Of a DNA stretch of 8,689 bases, positions 1 to 6,509 are shown piece after piece (position 1 is the stretch's first letter; each line of letters begins with the position of its first letter). Under the pieces are notes generated by a model. The model was not told the origin of the DNA. It was given only the letters and a program-made list of their open reading frames with translations, and ran no database searches. The stretch lies in assembly GCA_028290805.1 (NCBI GenBank), contig JAQGJA010000064.1, positions 1 through 8,689 on the forward strand. The letters run 5' to 3'. The stretch comes from Alphaproteobacteria bacterium. GTDB taxonomy: Bacteria; Pseudomonadota; Alphaproteobacteria; Micavibrionales; SZUA-601. A program made the position numbers and the translations under genes.

Positions 1-817
1 ATCCCCGCGCCAAGGGCTTGGGTTGCGATTGGGCCGGGGCCCATCCCAATGCGTGAATAATTTCCACCGTCACATTCAACCGTCCCTGATTATTGGCGAA
101 ATGCTCTTGGTAATACGCTGCAACGCAGGGCCAGAATTCGCGTTTCAGGATGCGCCTGTCCCGTTTGATTACGGCATTGCTTTGGCCGGTGGCGCGCAGA
201 TCGGTGACCAAATCCCAGAAATTCGCATAGGTCACCGTAACCATTTCACTGTCCACCACGGGCAAAGCGAATTGCGCGCGCTGCATTAGTGCCGCCATGT
301 CCTGTAATCCCGCGAAAGGCGAAACGCGCGGCGAGATGCCGCCATAGATTTCCATCTCGACCGCAGCAATGCTGGCGCGCAATTCGCCTAAGGTTTCGCC
401 GCCAAAAAAAGCGGCAATGAACAACCCGTCGGGCTGCAGGGACTGGCGGCACTGGACCAATGCGCCAGGGACGTCATTGACCCAGTGCAAATGCCCGACA
501 CTGATGATCGCATCCAGGGATTGCCGGGCGAAGGGCCAGAATTCTTCATCGATTACGGCTTGCGGCGTGGCCGTAATATTTTGCACGGGCGCGACCTGAA
601 AATGGGGCTGCATGGTTTTTTGCTGCAGGAATTCCTGCGTTAATACAGCGGGCACCGAAGCGATTTCCACCGTCGCGGAAAAATCGCGCTTGATATCCAG
701 CAACCTGTCCTGGATCTGCGCCGCAAGATAGCCGTTTAAAAAACCGCGTGCCGCGCTCCAGTTTTTTTGCGCCCGGCGTAGATGCAGGCCAAGCATATCA
801 CGGTTGAAGATTTCCAT
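1..817 (-). CDS. NDUFAF5/BioC-like SAM methyltransferase, 3' end cut by window edge
   Basis: Translating the minus strand from the ATG at 817 gives 272 residues with no stop before the edge. The N-terminus (EIFNRDMLGLHLRRA) matches the FDR-x-L-xxRRxRA opening of the alphaproteobacterial family related to mitochondrial complex I assembly factor NDUFAF5 and to BioC. Other family landmarks are HWVND at 111-115, QPDGLF at 128-133, GGETLGELR at 139-147, and a run at 159-208 (YGGISPRVSPF, LMQRAQFALPVVD, VTYANFWDLVTDLR). The tail GWAPAQSQPKPL suggests only a few residues are missing. The glycine-rich SAM motif I expected near residues 50-58 reads VEIASVPAV, without the usual DLG-type glycines, so cofactor binding may be altered. 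The start lies 4 bp after the stop of the 807-residue gene, so the two are probably one transcript. The family assignment is firm; the substrate is unknown. Confidence 0.85.
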   Translation of the reverse strand, partial: MEIFNRDMLGLHLRRAQKNWSAARGFLNGYLAAQIQDRLLDIKRDFSATVEIASVPAVLTQEFLQQKTMQPHFQVAPVQNITATPQAVIDEEFWPFARQSLDAIISVGHLHWVNDVPGALVQCRQSLQPDGLFIAAFFGGETLGELRASIAAVEMEIYGGISPRVSPFAGLQDMAALMQRAQFALPVVDSEMVTVTYANFWDLVTDLRATGQSNAVIKRDRRILKREFWPCVAAYYQEHFANNQGRLNVTVEIIHALGWAPAQSQPKPLARG

Positions 818-821
818 GGTT

Positions 822-3245
822 TCAGGTCGCTTTGGGCGTGACAGCGACCAATGGCGCGGGCGGTTCCTCTTCCACAAGAAAAGGGAAATCATTGACGAAA
901 TCGCGGCCTGGATTCTTGCGCGTCATATCTTTGCCCATATCAGGGACCATGTCGGGGCCGAAACCGCTATACCATTCGCCCATCAGGCGCATGGCGTAAA
1001 ACTCCATATAAGCGGTGGATTTTTCCACATGCGGCGTGATCATGCGCTGCAGGCGGCTGCGCGGGCGGTACCAGCGCATCCAGGTGGCGAGTTTCGGCGG
1101 GGCGGCCAGCAAAAACGGATAGACGCGTTCGGCTGAAACCTGGGGCTGGACAAAAAAACTGGGGCCCAGGACATGGATGTCATCTTCATCGCATTCCAAT
1201 TGTTTTGCCAAAAACAGCCGCGCTTCTTCCACTGTGCGCACGCTGGCGGGCAGGGAAAAACTGGGCATATGCATCAGCGGGTTTTCGGTGCCCAGGCGCA
1301 CGGGCACCGGCAGGCGGCGCGGTTCCCCCGACATCAGCAACCGACCCATGGGATCGCGCAACAAAGGAATGCAGATGGCGGTATTGGCGGTCAGCGCGTT
1401 GCTGACGATAAAATCCTGTTCGGTGTAATTGCCGACATTGCGCCCATACTCCGAGGCCTGGTCCTCCGCAAAAATCGAACGCACAGCGCGCAGGTTTTCG
1501 GTCGGGTTGTCGGCAACATATTCCTCAAGATCGCCTGCGAATTTCACGCTGCGCGGCAGCCTGGCCTCGCGCCGGTCTTTGACGTAGAGCACCGCGCGTT
1601 CCAGCCTTTTTCGGTCTGGAATGACGCCGGTATCGAGGGGCTGGATCGCAAGCTCGATAAATAATTTACTGATCAGAATTTCCAGTTTGCCATCGGGGAT
1701 AAGGCCTGCGCTGATCGCATAAAGCACGTCATCGGCCAAGACATCGATGATGCGGCCGCTTTCAATTTCGATATCGGGCAAGACGGCATTAGTGTCTTCG
1801 GGCAAAAGCGGAAATAAAATGCCGCGCACGCGCTGGACCAGATAATCGGGGGCGGGATAATATTCCACGCAGGCTTCAGGGGTGCCGCAGGTGCCGGGGA
1901 AATCAGGCAATTTATTCGTCATTTCCTGGAAGATGAAATCAACGGAAATATCATCGGCGACATGGGGAATGGCGATCGGCTCAATCAAATAACCGGCCCA
2001 GCTGCGTCCGTCCAGATTGGGCGTGCCGCGCGGGACGGAATTGATGATGGGCCGCGCCACATTGGTCTGGACCAATATATGCAGCCGCCCTTCGCCGTCG
2101 CGGTACCACGGCAATATATCGTCTTCATGATGGCGGATTTCGGCGATGTCGATTTTCTCGTCCGAATTTTTGCTTTTCAGCCCGCTGATCAAAATATTTT
2201 TGGCCTTTTCCCCGGTATTGCGCCGCTCGTAAAACAGCAGCGAGGATTCCGCCGGGATCTTTTCCACCAACAGGGTAAAGGTCGCAGGCGGCAAAGGCAT
2301 TTTTTCGTCGTTTTCATTATAAAAACGCAAAGCCTGTTCGATATCGCCCGCTTCTTCACGGTCGATGAATTTTGGCGCGCGATAAGTGGCGCGCGCGCCG
2401 CATTGCTCGAATAAATTGACCCATTGCGCAATCGAAAGCGTGGTCAGTTCAAACGGCACATCCATCATGATGCCGTGCCGCCAGCGGTGATAAAATTCCA
2501 CCGCCCATTTTTTCGGCAGGCGGAAACGCTCGATCCCCGGCCGGTACGAACCCAGGCTTTCAATAAAGAACCCGCGCAAAGCCTTGGGCACATGGGGGCG
2601 CGCCGTATAGGAAAATTCCAGCAGGGCCTTGATCGCCTCGTCATTTTCCAGTTCCAGGATAACGAAACTTTCATGGTCGTCGGGCAAGGCAAAATCCTGG
2701 ATCAGCAATTGCCCGTGATCGGGCAGCAGATCCAATAGATGGCGCACTTCTTTGATCAGCGCGCCGGCATGGTGGTTGTTTTCGCTTAAAAAACGATGCG
2801 CCCAGGCCACGGCCAGGATCGCCTTTGGCCGCTGCGACGGGCGCAGCGCATTTTGCGGGCGCTTATCAAAAGAAAGATTTTCCGGCGCCGTCATTTTCTG
2901 CAGCGCAAGGAAAGTCTTGGTATCGTTGACCCAGCCCGTGACCTGCCAATGCGGGCGGGCGGCGGCATAGGCACTGGCGGCCTGGCCGAATTTATCAGTC
3001 AGGACGGCGACATTCTGGCCCGGCGAAAGCAGGACGGGATTGACGGTAAGGCTGGGGTCCAGCAATTGCAAAGCGGTGACGGGTTCGCGTTTCACCAGCC
3101 AGCGGGCGCGGAGTAAATCCTTGCCTTCGCGGCGCAAAGCCTGGCGCTGGCCCTGTTCGGGTTGCGGGGCGGAAGAGGCCGACTCGGGGACGGGTCCGGC
3201 GGCAATGCCGTTTTCCCCAGCGTTATTTTCCCCTGGCTTGACCAT
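822..3245 (-). CDS. Uncharacterised 807-aa protein: methyltransferase-like fold plus degenerate Nudix-like domains
   Basis: I recognise no named family. Residues 1-45 are low-complexity and charged. Residues about 60-330 read like a Rossmann methyltransferase: VAVLTDKFG (79-87) at the motif I place without GxGxG, an ILAVAWAHRFL strand-helix, LLPDHGQLLIQDFALP (173-188) resembling the 'LKPGG-L-I-D' motif, and a typical late region around LTTLSIAQWVNLFEQCGA (267-284). Residues 388-480 and 622-716 each resemble a Nudix fold. The second reads CIPLLRDPMGRLL, then LPASVRTVEEARLFLAKQL, then LGPSFFVQPQ with SAERVYPFLL. Neither has the catalytic REUXEE glutamates, so pyrophosphatase activity is unlikely. 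The start at 3245 has an AAGGGA-type ribosome binding site about 8 bp upstream. It is the first gene of an operon with the NDUFAF5-like methyltransferase and diverges from trxA. The reading frame is certain; the domain reading is inference. Confidence 0.85.
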   Translation of the reverse strand: MVKPGENNAGENGIAAGPVPESASSAPQPEQGQRQALRREGKDLLRARWLVKREPVTALQLLDPSLTVNPVLLSPGQNVAVLTDKFGQAASAYAAARPHWQVTGWVNDTKTFLALQKMTAPENLSFDKRPQNALRPSQRPKAILAVAWAHRFLSENNHHAGALIKEVRHLLDLLPDHGQLLIQDFALPDDHESFVILELENDEAIKALLEFSYTARPHVPKALRGFFIESLGSYRPGIERFRLPKKWAVEFYHRWRHGIMMDVPFELTTLSIAQWVNLFEQCGARATYRAPKFIDREEAGDIEQALRFYNENDEKMPLPPATFTLLVEKIPAESSLLFYERRNTGEKAKNILISGLKSKNSDEKIDIAEIRHHEDDILPWYRDGEGRLHILVQTNVARPIINSVPRGTPNLDGRSWAGYLIEPIAIPHVADDISVDFIFQEMTNKLPDFPGTCGTPEACVEYYPAPDYLVQRVRGILFPLLPEDTNAVLPDIEIESGRIIDVLADDVLYAISAGLIPDGKLEILISKLFIELAIQPLDTGVIPDRKRLERAVLYVKDRREARLPRSVKFAGDLEEYVADNPTENLRAVRSIFAEDQASEYGRNVGNYTEQDFIVSNALTANTAICIPLLRDPMGRLLMSGEPRRLPVPVRLGTENPLMHMPSFSLPASVRTVEEARLFLAKQLECDEDDIHVLGPSFFVQPQVSAERVYPFLLAAPPKLATWMRWYRPRSRLQRMITPHVEKSTAYMEFYAMRLMGEWYSGFGPDMVPDMGKDMTRKNPGRDFVNDFPFLVEEEPPAPLVAVTPKAT

Positions 3246-3345
3246 TCGCCCTGTCCCTTCTATTTAAGTAAACAACAGAGACGGAGTTTAGGGGTAAACC
3301 TGCCCCAGATCAACCTGTACAAACCTTTATGAATGGAGACACTTT
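3246..3345. promoter_or_regulatory. Divergent intergenic region between the 807-aa gene and trxA
   Basis: These 100 bp must hold promoters for both directions, but I see no convincing -35/-10 pair. The region contains a perfect 5-bp inverted repeat GTTTA-GGGG-TAAAC at 3286-3299, next to a GGGG-N8-CCCC arrangement (3291-3306). Either could be a protein site or chance. The ribosome binding site of trxA is TGGAGA at 3334-3339. Confidence 0.4.
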
Positions 3346-3672
3346 ATGGCCGGACATGTTACCACCGATGCAACCTTTGCCGATGACATCAAGAATTCCG
3401 ACAAGCCGGTCCTGCTTGATTTCTGGGCGGAATGGTGCGGTCCCTGCCGCATGCTTTTGCCGGTCGTCGAAGAACTGGCCACCGAAATGAGCGACAGCCT
3501 GACCGTCATGAAAATGAATGTCGACGAAAACCCCGCCACCCCGGCCAAATACGGCGTGCGCGGCATTCCGACTTTGTTGTTGTTCCAGAACGGCGAACTC
3601 AAAAAAACCCGCGTCGGCGGCCTGCCCAAAGCCGATCTGAGAAAATGGATCGAAGACTCTCTGGCGGCTTAA
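3346..3672 (+). CDS. trxA: Thioredoxin
   Basis: This is a cytoplasmic dithiol-disulfide oxidoreductase of 108 residues, the normal size for a single-domain thioredoxin. The active site WCGPC is at residues 30-34, preceded by the classic LLDFWAEW strand and followed by the helix RMLLPVVEEL. The cis-proline motif RGIPT is at 72-76 (Pro75), followed by LLLFQNGE and the Gly-Gly turn near 90. No signal peptide is present, so it should act in the cytosol, reduced by thioredoxin reductase and serving reductases such as ribonucleotide reductase. The ATG at 3346 has a GGAG ribosome binding site at 3335-3338. An ATG at 3329 is out of frame. It appears to be monocistronic, because a strong terminator follows 19 bp after the stop. 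Confidence 0.97.
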   Translation: MAGHVTTDATFADDIKNSDKPVLLDFWAEWCGPCRMLLPVVEELATEMSDSLTVMKMNVDENPATPAKYGVRGIPTLLLFQNGELKKTRVGGLPKADLRKWIEDSLAA

Positions 3673-3691
3673 GCGGTTTGTCTGATTAAAA

Positions 3692-3715
3692 CCCCGCTTT
3701 TGCGGGGCTTTTTTT
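3692..3715 (+). terminator. Rho-independent terminator of trxA
   Basis: A perfect 6-bp GC stem (CCCCGC 3692-3697, GCGGGG 3702-3707) with a TTTT loop is followed after one C by seven consecutive T (3709-3715). This is a textbook intrinsic terminator 19 bp downstream of the trxA stop codon. Confidence 0.93.
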
Positions 3716-3868
3716 ATGCGTCGATTTTGGATACAGGCTTTGTCTTTTACGGAGGCGGCCTATGTAACGGGATGCCTCTTTATCATTGACGAAATGGGCG
3801 ATTCCGTCACCGCCATCGCCCGCGAGGCCGACGAAAATCTCTGGTTCGTCGAATCGCATTTGCGCTAA
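3716..3868 (+). CDS. Doubtful small ORF, 50 aa, no recognised family
   Basis: The ATG at 3716 begins right after the T-run of the trxA terminator and the frame stays open to a TAA at 3866-3868. The product begins MRRFWIQALSFTEAAY and ends with an acidic stretch (DEMGDSVTAIAREADE) and NLWFVESHLR. The codons after 3780 look like those of neighbouring genes, which is the main reason to list it. Against it, the start has no ribosome binding site and no visible promoter. An ATG at 3794 within the frame would leave only 24 residues. It ends convergently, overlapping the hydrolase-like gene by 4 bp. It could be a small protein, the remnant of a decayed gene, or chance. Confidence 0.25.
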   Translation: MRRFWIQALSFTEAAYVTGCLFIIDEMGDSVTAIAREADENLWFVESHLR

Positions 3869-4542
3869 ACGCAGGCATGAATAAAATTCCGCGTTACGTC
3901 GCAGACATCCGCCATCGACCGGGTCATGCGGTGGGAATCGTTTATCAGCATGCGGCGGGCAAAACCCTGTTGCTTCAGCATGTTGAAAATATCGGGATCG
4001 GCGTCCTGGTCCTGCCTTGCAGAGATGGACAGGACATTGCCGGTAAATTGCGTATGGCGGTATTTCCGGCTTTCCTGGGCAATGTCTTCAAAGAAGGACC
4101 CCGGTGCTTTGGGGCCGATTTTCAATTCCCGGATCGGGGCATACATCTCTTCGGGCGTCACCAGGCCGGATAATATTTTTCCGCCATTTTCTGAAGCGGC
4201 GTAATCACCCGGCGGGACGATTGATACAATGGGCAGTGCCGCGAGCGTTTTATTTTTAGCGGCAAGCGTCTGCATCAGCCAGTGGCCAAAGGAAAAACAG
4301 ATGATAAAATCCGGCTGCAGCGAGTCTATTGTCTGGTTCAGTTTCCCGGTGAAATCGGCATAGCAAAACTTCTTTTTATATTCGTTGGAAAAATCGGCAA
4401 TCTGCAGCCTACAAGGCGCGACCGCGTCTTTTACCGCCGCATATTTCTGGCTATTGGCAGTTGCGAATAATCCAGGGATGAAAATTCCGTTTTCGAGCAT
4501 GCGCTCTATTAACATATGAATATATCGCATGTAAAGTGTCAT
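3865..4542 (-). CDS. Unrecognised protein with alpha/beta-hydrolase landmarks
   Basis: I do not recognise a named family in these 225 residues. The order of motifs fits an alpha/beta-hydrolase. A first strand with an oxyanion-like loop (IFIPGLFA, 20-27) comes first, then the strand and elbow DFIICFSFGHW (78-88) with candidate nucleophile Ser84. Next is VLSISARQDQDADP (170-183), placed where the acid strand lies, with Asp178, 180 or 182 as candidate acid. NDSHRM (201-206) follows with candidate His204 ahead of a C-terminal helix. The elbow is C-F-S-F-G rather than the canonical G-x-S-x-G. No signal peptide is evident. In-frame ATGs at 4542, 4530, 4515 and 4500 all lack a good ribosome binding site, so the start is uncertain; the last one (AGAG about 8 bp upstream) would still keep the whole fold. 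It diverges from the yihY-like gene. Confidence 0.75.
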   Translation of the reverse strand: MTLYMRYIHMLIERMLENGIFIPGLFATANSQKYAAVKDAVAPCRLQIADFSNEYKKKFCYADFTGKLNQTIDSLQPDFIICFSFGHWLMQTLAAKNKTLAALPIVSIVPPGDYAASENGGKILSGLVTPEEMYAPIRELKIGPKAPGSFFEDIAQESRKYRHTQFTGNVLSISARQDQDADPDIFNMLKQQGFARRMLINDSHRMTRSMADVCDVTRNFIHACV

Positions 4543-4591
4543 CGCGCTTTTAATATTTACCCCTTACAGCTTAAATGGTATCGACTGGGCC
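4543..4591. promoter_or_regulatory. Short divergent intergenic region
   Basis: These 49 bp separate the hydrolase-like gene (minus) from the yihY-like gene (plus), so promoters must be compressed here or lie inside the genes. The region is AT-rich (TTTTAATATTTA at 4548-4559). I see no clear -35/-10 pair and no strong ribosome binding site for either gene. Confidence 0.3.
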
Positions 4592-5473
4592 ATGCGGTTT
4601 AAAAACAAGGCTTATTTTAATTTTGTAAAGGCTTTCCTGCAGCGTCTGCTGCGGGACGATATCAGCTTTTTATCGGGCGGCGTAGCATTTTACGGCATGC
4701 TGGCCTTGTTCCCGGCGATGGCGGGTCTTGTCTCGCTGTTCGGATTGATCGCTTCGCCCAAGATGGTCAGCGCCCAGCTTAAAGCCATCCAGATGCTGTT
4801 TCCGCCCAATGTGTATGGGATATTGGAGGAACAGTTGCTGCAGCTGGTTTCCCAGCCCGATACGACATTAAGCGTAACGGTGATTGTCAGTTTGATCCTG
4901 ACCATTTATTCGGCGACCAAGGGGACCAAGGCGATGCTGGCCGCCCTGAACCTGATCTTTGCGGTGCGCGAGACGCGGTCCTGGCTTTACCAGCAGATCC
5001 AGTCTTTTGCTCTGACATTCGGCGGGCTGATCATGATGATCATGGCGGTTTTTATCGTGGTGGCCGTTCCCATCGTCATGCGTCTTTTGCCGCCCGGTTT
5101 CGGCGACGGGATCACCTCTTATCTCGAATGGGTCCAATGGCTGATTTTGGCGGCGACCGTATTCGGCGGGCTATTCCTACTGTTCGCCTTTGGCCCCAAT
5201 CGCCGCTTTGAGCGCAATTGCGTGCATTCAATTTTCTGGGGGTCGTTTATCGCCACCGCCATCTGGATCGCCGCATCCGTCGGCGGCTCGATCCTTGTCC
5301 AGCTTTTCCCGAAAATCAACGCCGCCTATGGTTCTTTAAGCGCCATTATCGCACTGATGATGTGGCTGTATATCTCGTCCTATACGGTCTTGATCGGCGC
5401 GATCATCACCGCCGTCGCTGAAGAGATCGAGTGCAAATCCGACAAGGCCGCCACCGCCCCGGCCCGCGCCTGA
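4592..5473 (+). CDS. YihY/BrkB (UPF0761) family inner-membrane protein
   Basis: This 293-residue polytopic membrane protein belongs to the family once annotated as 'ribonuclease BN' and as BrkB; its molecular function is not established. Family features are the amphipathic N-terminus followed by DISFLSGGVAFYGMLALFP (23-41), the ATKGTKAML segment after the second membrane span, and the C-terminal AYGSLSAIIALMMWLYISS block. Six hydrophobic spans can be seen at about 31-53, 93-112, 135-163, 183-206, 216-238 and 247-276. The length is normal for the family. The C-terminus is a short polar, Ala-rich tail. The ribosome binding site before 4592 is weak. The last 94 bp are overlapped on the other strand by the 109-residue ORF. 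No terminator is obvious downstream. Confidence 0.93.
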   Translation: MRFKNKAYFNFVKAFLQRLLRDDISFLSGGVAFYGMLALFPAMAGLVSLFGLIASPKMVSAQLKAIQMLFPPNVYGILEEQLLQLVSQPDTTLSVTVIVSLILTIYSATKGTKAMLAALNLIFAVRETRSWLYQQIQSFALTFGGLIMMIMAVFIVVAVPIVMRLLPPGFGDGITSYLEWVQWLILAATVFGGLFLLFAFGPNRRFERNCVHSIFWGSFIATAIWIAASVGGSILVQLFPKINAAYGSLSAIIALMMWLYISSYTVLIGAIITAVAEEIECKSDKAATAPARA

Positions 5474-5709
5474 AACAACCCGGTCGACAGCATATCCAGC
5501 ATTTTAAAAACGATTCCCTGCGGATAAGGCGCCTCAACCCGCCAGAGGCAAATGGCACGCAGGATTTCCCGGCATCTTTTGGCAAAATTCCGCTCGGCCG
5601 TCATTAAAAACACCTGATGATAGATTTCGGGAGAACCATGGATGAAACTCCGGCGAAGATTGTCCGGAATCGTGCCGTCATGGTTCTGGTATTCATGGTT
5701 GCTTTGCAT
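5380..5709 (-). CDS. Uncharacterised 109-aa protein
   Basis: No family is recognised. The ORF starts at an ATG (5709) with an excellent GGAGGA ribosome binding site 4-5 bp upstream (complement of 5713-5718), which is the strongest argument that it is real. The product has a polar N-terminus (residues 1-25), then a mixed, mostly helical-looking centre with several Arg and Cys (AKRCREILRAICLWR), and ends IAPIKTV. There are no membrane segments or signal peptide. Its last roughly 30 codons lie antisense to the 3' end of the yihY-like gene, where the sequence may be constrained by that gene instead. It follows the terminator of the S24 repressor gene directly, so expression would need read-through or a promoter in the roughly 120 bp gap. 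Its function is unknown. Confidence 0.55.
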   Translation of the reverse strand: MQSNHEYQNHDGTIPDNLRRSFIHGSPEIYHQVFLMTAERNFAKRCREILRAICLWRVEAPYPQGIVFKMLDMLSTGLFQARAGAVAALSDLHSISSATAVMIAPIKTV

Positions 5710-5720
5710 TTTTCCTCCAT

Positions 5721-5745
5721 AAAAAATCCCGGCGCAAGGGCCGGG
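5721..5745 (-). terminator. Intrinsic terminator of the S24 repressor gene
   Basis: Read on the minus strand, a 6-bp GC stem (CCCGGC/GCCGGG, plus-strand arms 5728-5733 and 5740-5745) with a 6-nt loop is followed by ATTTTTT (complement of 5721-5727). It lies 84 bp after the repressor stop. Its T-run ends 2 bp before the ribosome binding site of the 109-residue ORF, so it could also act as an attenuator for that ORF. Confidence 0.85.
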
Positions 5746-5788
5746 AGGTTGTGTTGACGATATCGCCCTTTATGCGCGGAAGAATCTC

Positions 5789-5815
5789 CCTCTCCCCTTG
5801 AGAGAGGAAACCTCT
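5789..5815. repeat. Small nested inverted repeats
   Basis: CCTCTC (5789-5794) can pair with GAGAGG (5802-5807), and AGAGG-AAA-CCTCT (5803-5815) forms an alternative hairpin that shares one arm. The purine/pyrimidine-rich sequence lies in the gap after the repressor gene. It could be a remnant of a dispersed intergenic repeat; it lacks a T-run and is not a terminator. Confidence 0.35.
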
Positions 5816-5828
5816 TTCTTCGCTTCCT

Positions 5829-6509
5829 CTACTGGCTTACCCACAAAATCCGCGCGACCCATTGCAGCTGCTCGCGCGGCATGACGATGTCGTCGAATTC
5901 GGTGTTGAGGGATTTCAGCGTGACCTGGCTTTGGGTCAGGCGGTTGAGCTGCTTGGCCATGACCTCGCCTTTTCTGGTTTTAACCACGACGCGGTCGCCG
6001 CGGCGCAGATTATCGGCATGGGGGGAAACGATCAGGATGTCGCCGTCGCGATACAGCGGCTCCATGCTTTCGCCCGATACTTCCAGGGCATAAATGCTTG
6101 AATCCTGCATCTTGGGAAATTCGATCATTTCCCAGCCCTGGCCCACCGGGAAACCAGCATCGTCAAAGAACCCGGCCTGGCCCGCCTGGGCACAGCCCAG
6201 AAGCGGGATTTTGTGCAACGCACCCATGCGGGCGCGCGGGCCGATATCATTGTTGTTGATCGCCCGGTGGGTCACATCGCCGCGCAGATATTCGGGCAGT
6301 CGGTCGAAATCCTCGCCCGTGACCTGGAAGATCTTGGACAGGGTTTCGGTCGAAGGCCAGCGGGCGCGGCCATCGGTGGTCGAACGCTTGCTGGGGTTAA
6401 AGGAAGTGGGGTCGAGACCAGCCAGCTTGGCCAGGCCCGAGGCAGATAATCCATGGCTTTCTGCCAATAAATCAATGGCGCGCCAGATATCCTGGTGTTT
6501 TAAGGTCAT
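5829..6509 (-). CDS. LexA/CI-like repressor: HTH plus S24 peptidase domain
   Basis: These 226 residues form a phage-repressor-type regulator. The N-terminal part (about 8-65) is a Cro/CI-like helix-turn-helix (LSASGLAKLAGLDPTSFN, 21-38, with the following SKR). Residues 100-226 are a LexA-like S24 domain. The putative autocleavage site is Ala109-Gly110 within CAQAGQAG. The nucleophile Ser148 lies in SGESMEP and the general base Lys186 in VMAKQL. Their spacing of 38 residues matches that of LexA, so the peptidase looks intact. By family knowledge it would bind operators as a dimer and could be inactivated by RecA-stimulated self-cleavage. The start at 6509 has a GGAGAG ribosome binding site. 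It diverges from the phage-like operon, which it presumably represses. Many alphaproteobacteria carry such regulators outside complete prophages, so a host role is possible. Confidence 0.93.
   Translation of the reverse strand: MTLKHQDIWRAIDLLAESHGLSASGLAKLAGLDPTSFNPSKRSTTDGRARWPSTETLSKIFQVTGEDFDRLPEYLRGDVTHRAINNNDIGPRARMGALHKIPLLGCAQAGQAGFFDDAGFPVGQGWEMIEFPKMQDSSIYALEVSGESMEPLYRDGDILIVSPHADNLRRGDRVVVKTRKGEVMAKQLNRLTQSQVTLKSLNTEFDDIVMPREQLQWVARILWVSQ

Noticed and set aside
23..599. Plus-strand frames 23-289 and 369-599 and a minus-strand frame 246-452
   Set aside because: The minus-strand frame from 817 to the edge is a clear NDUFAF5-like protein; these others are shadows of it.
804..2414. 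Several long plus-strand open frames (804-1136, 1173-1664, 1962-2414)
   Set aside because: All lie antisense within the 807-residue gene, have no ribosome binding sites and give His/Arg/Gln-rich, family-less products typical of antisense shadows in GC-rich DNA.
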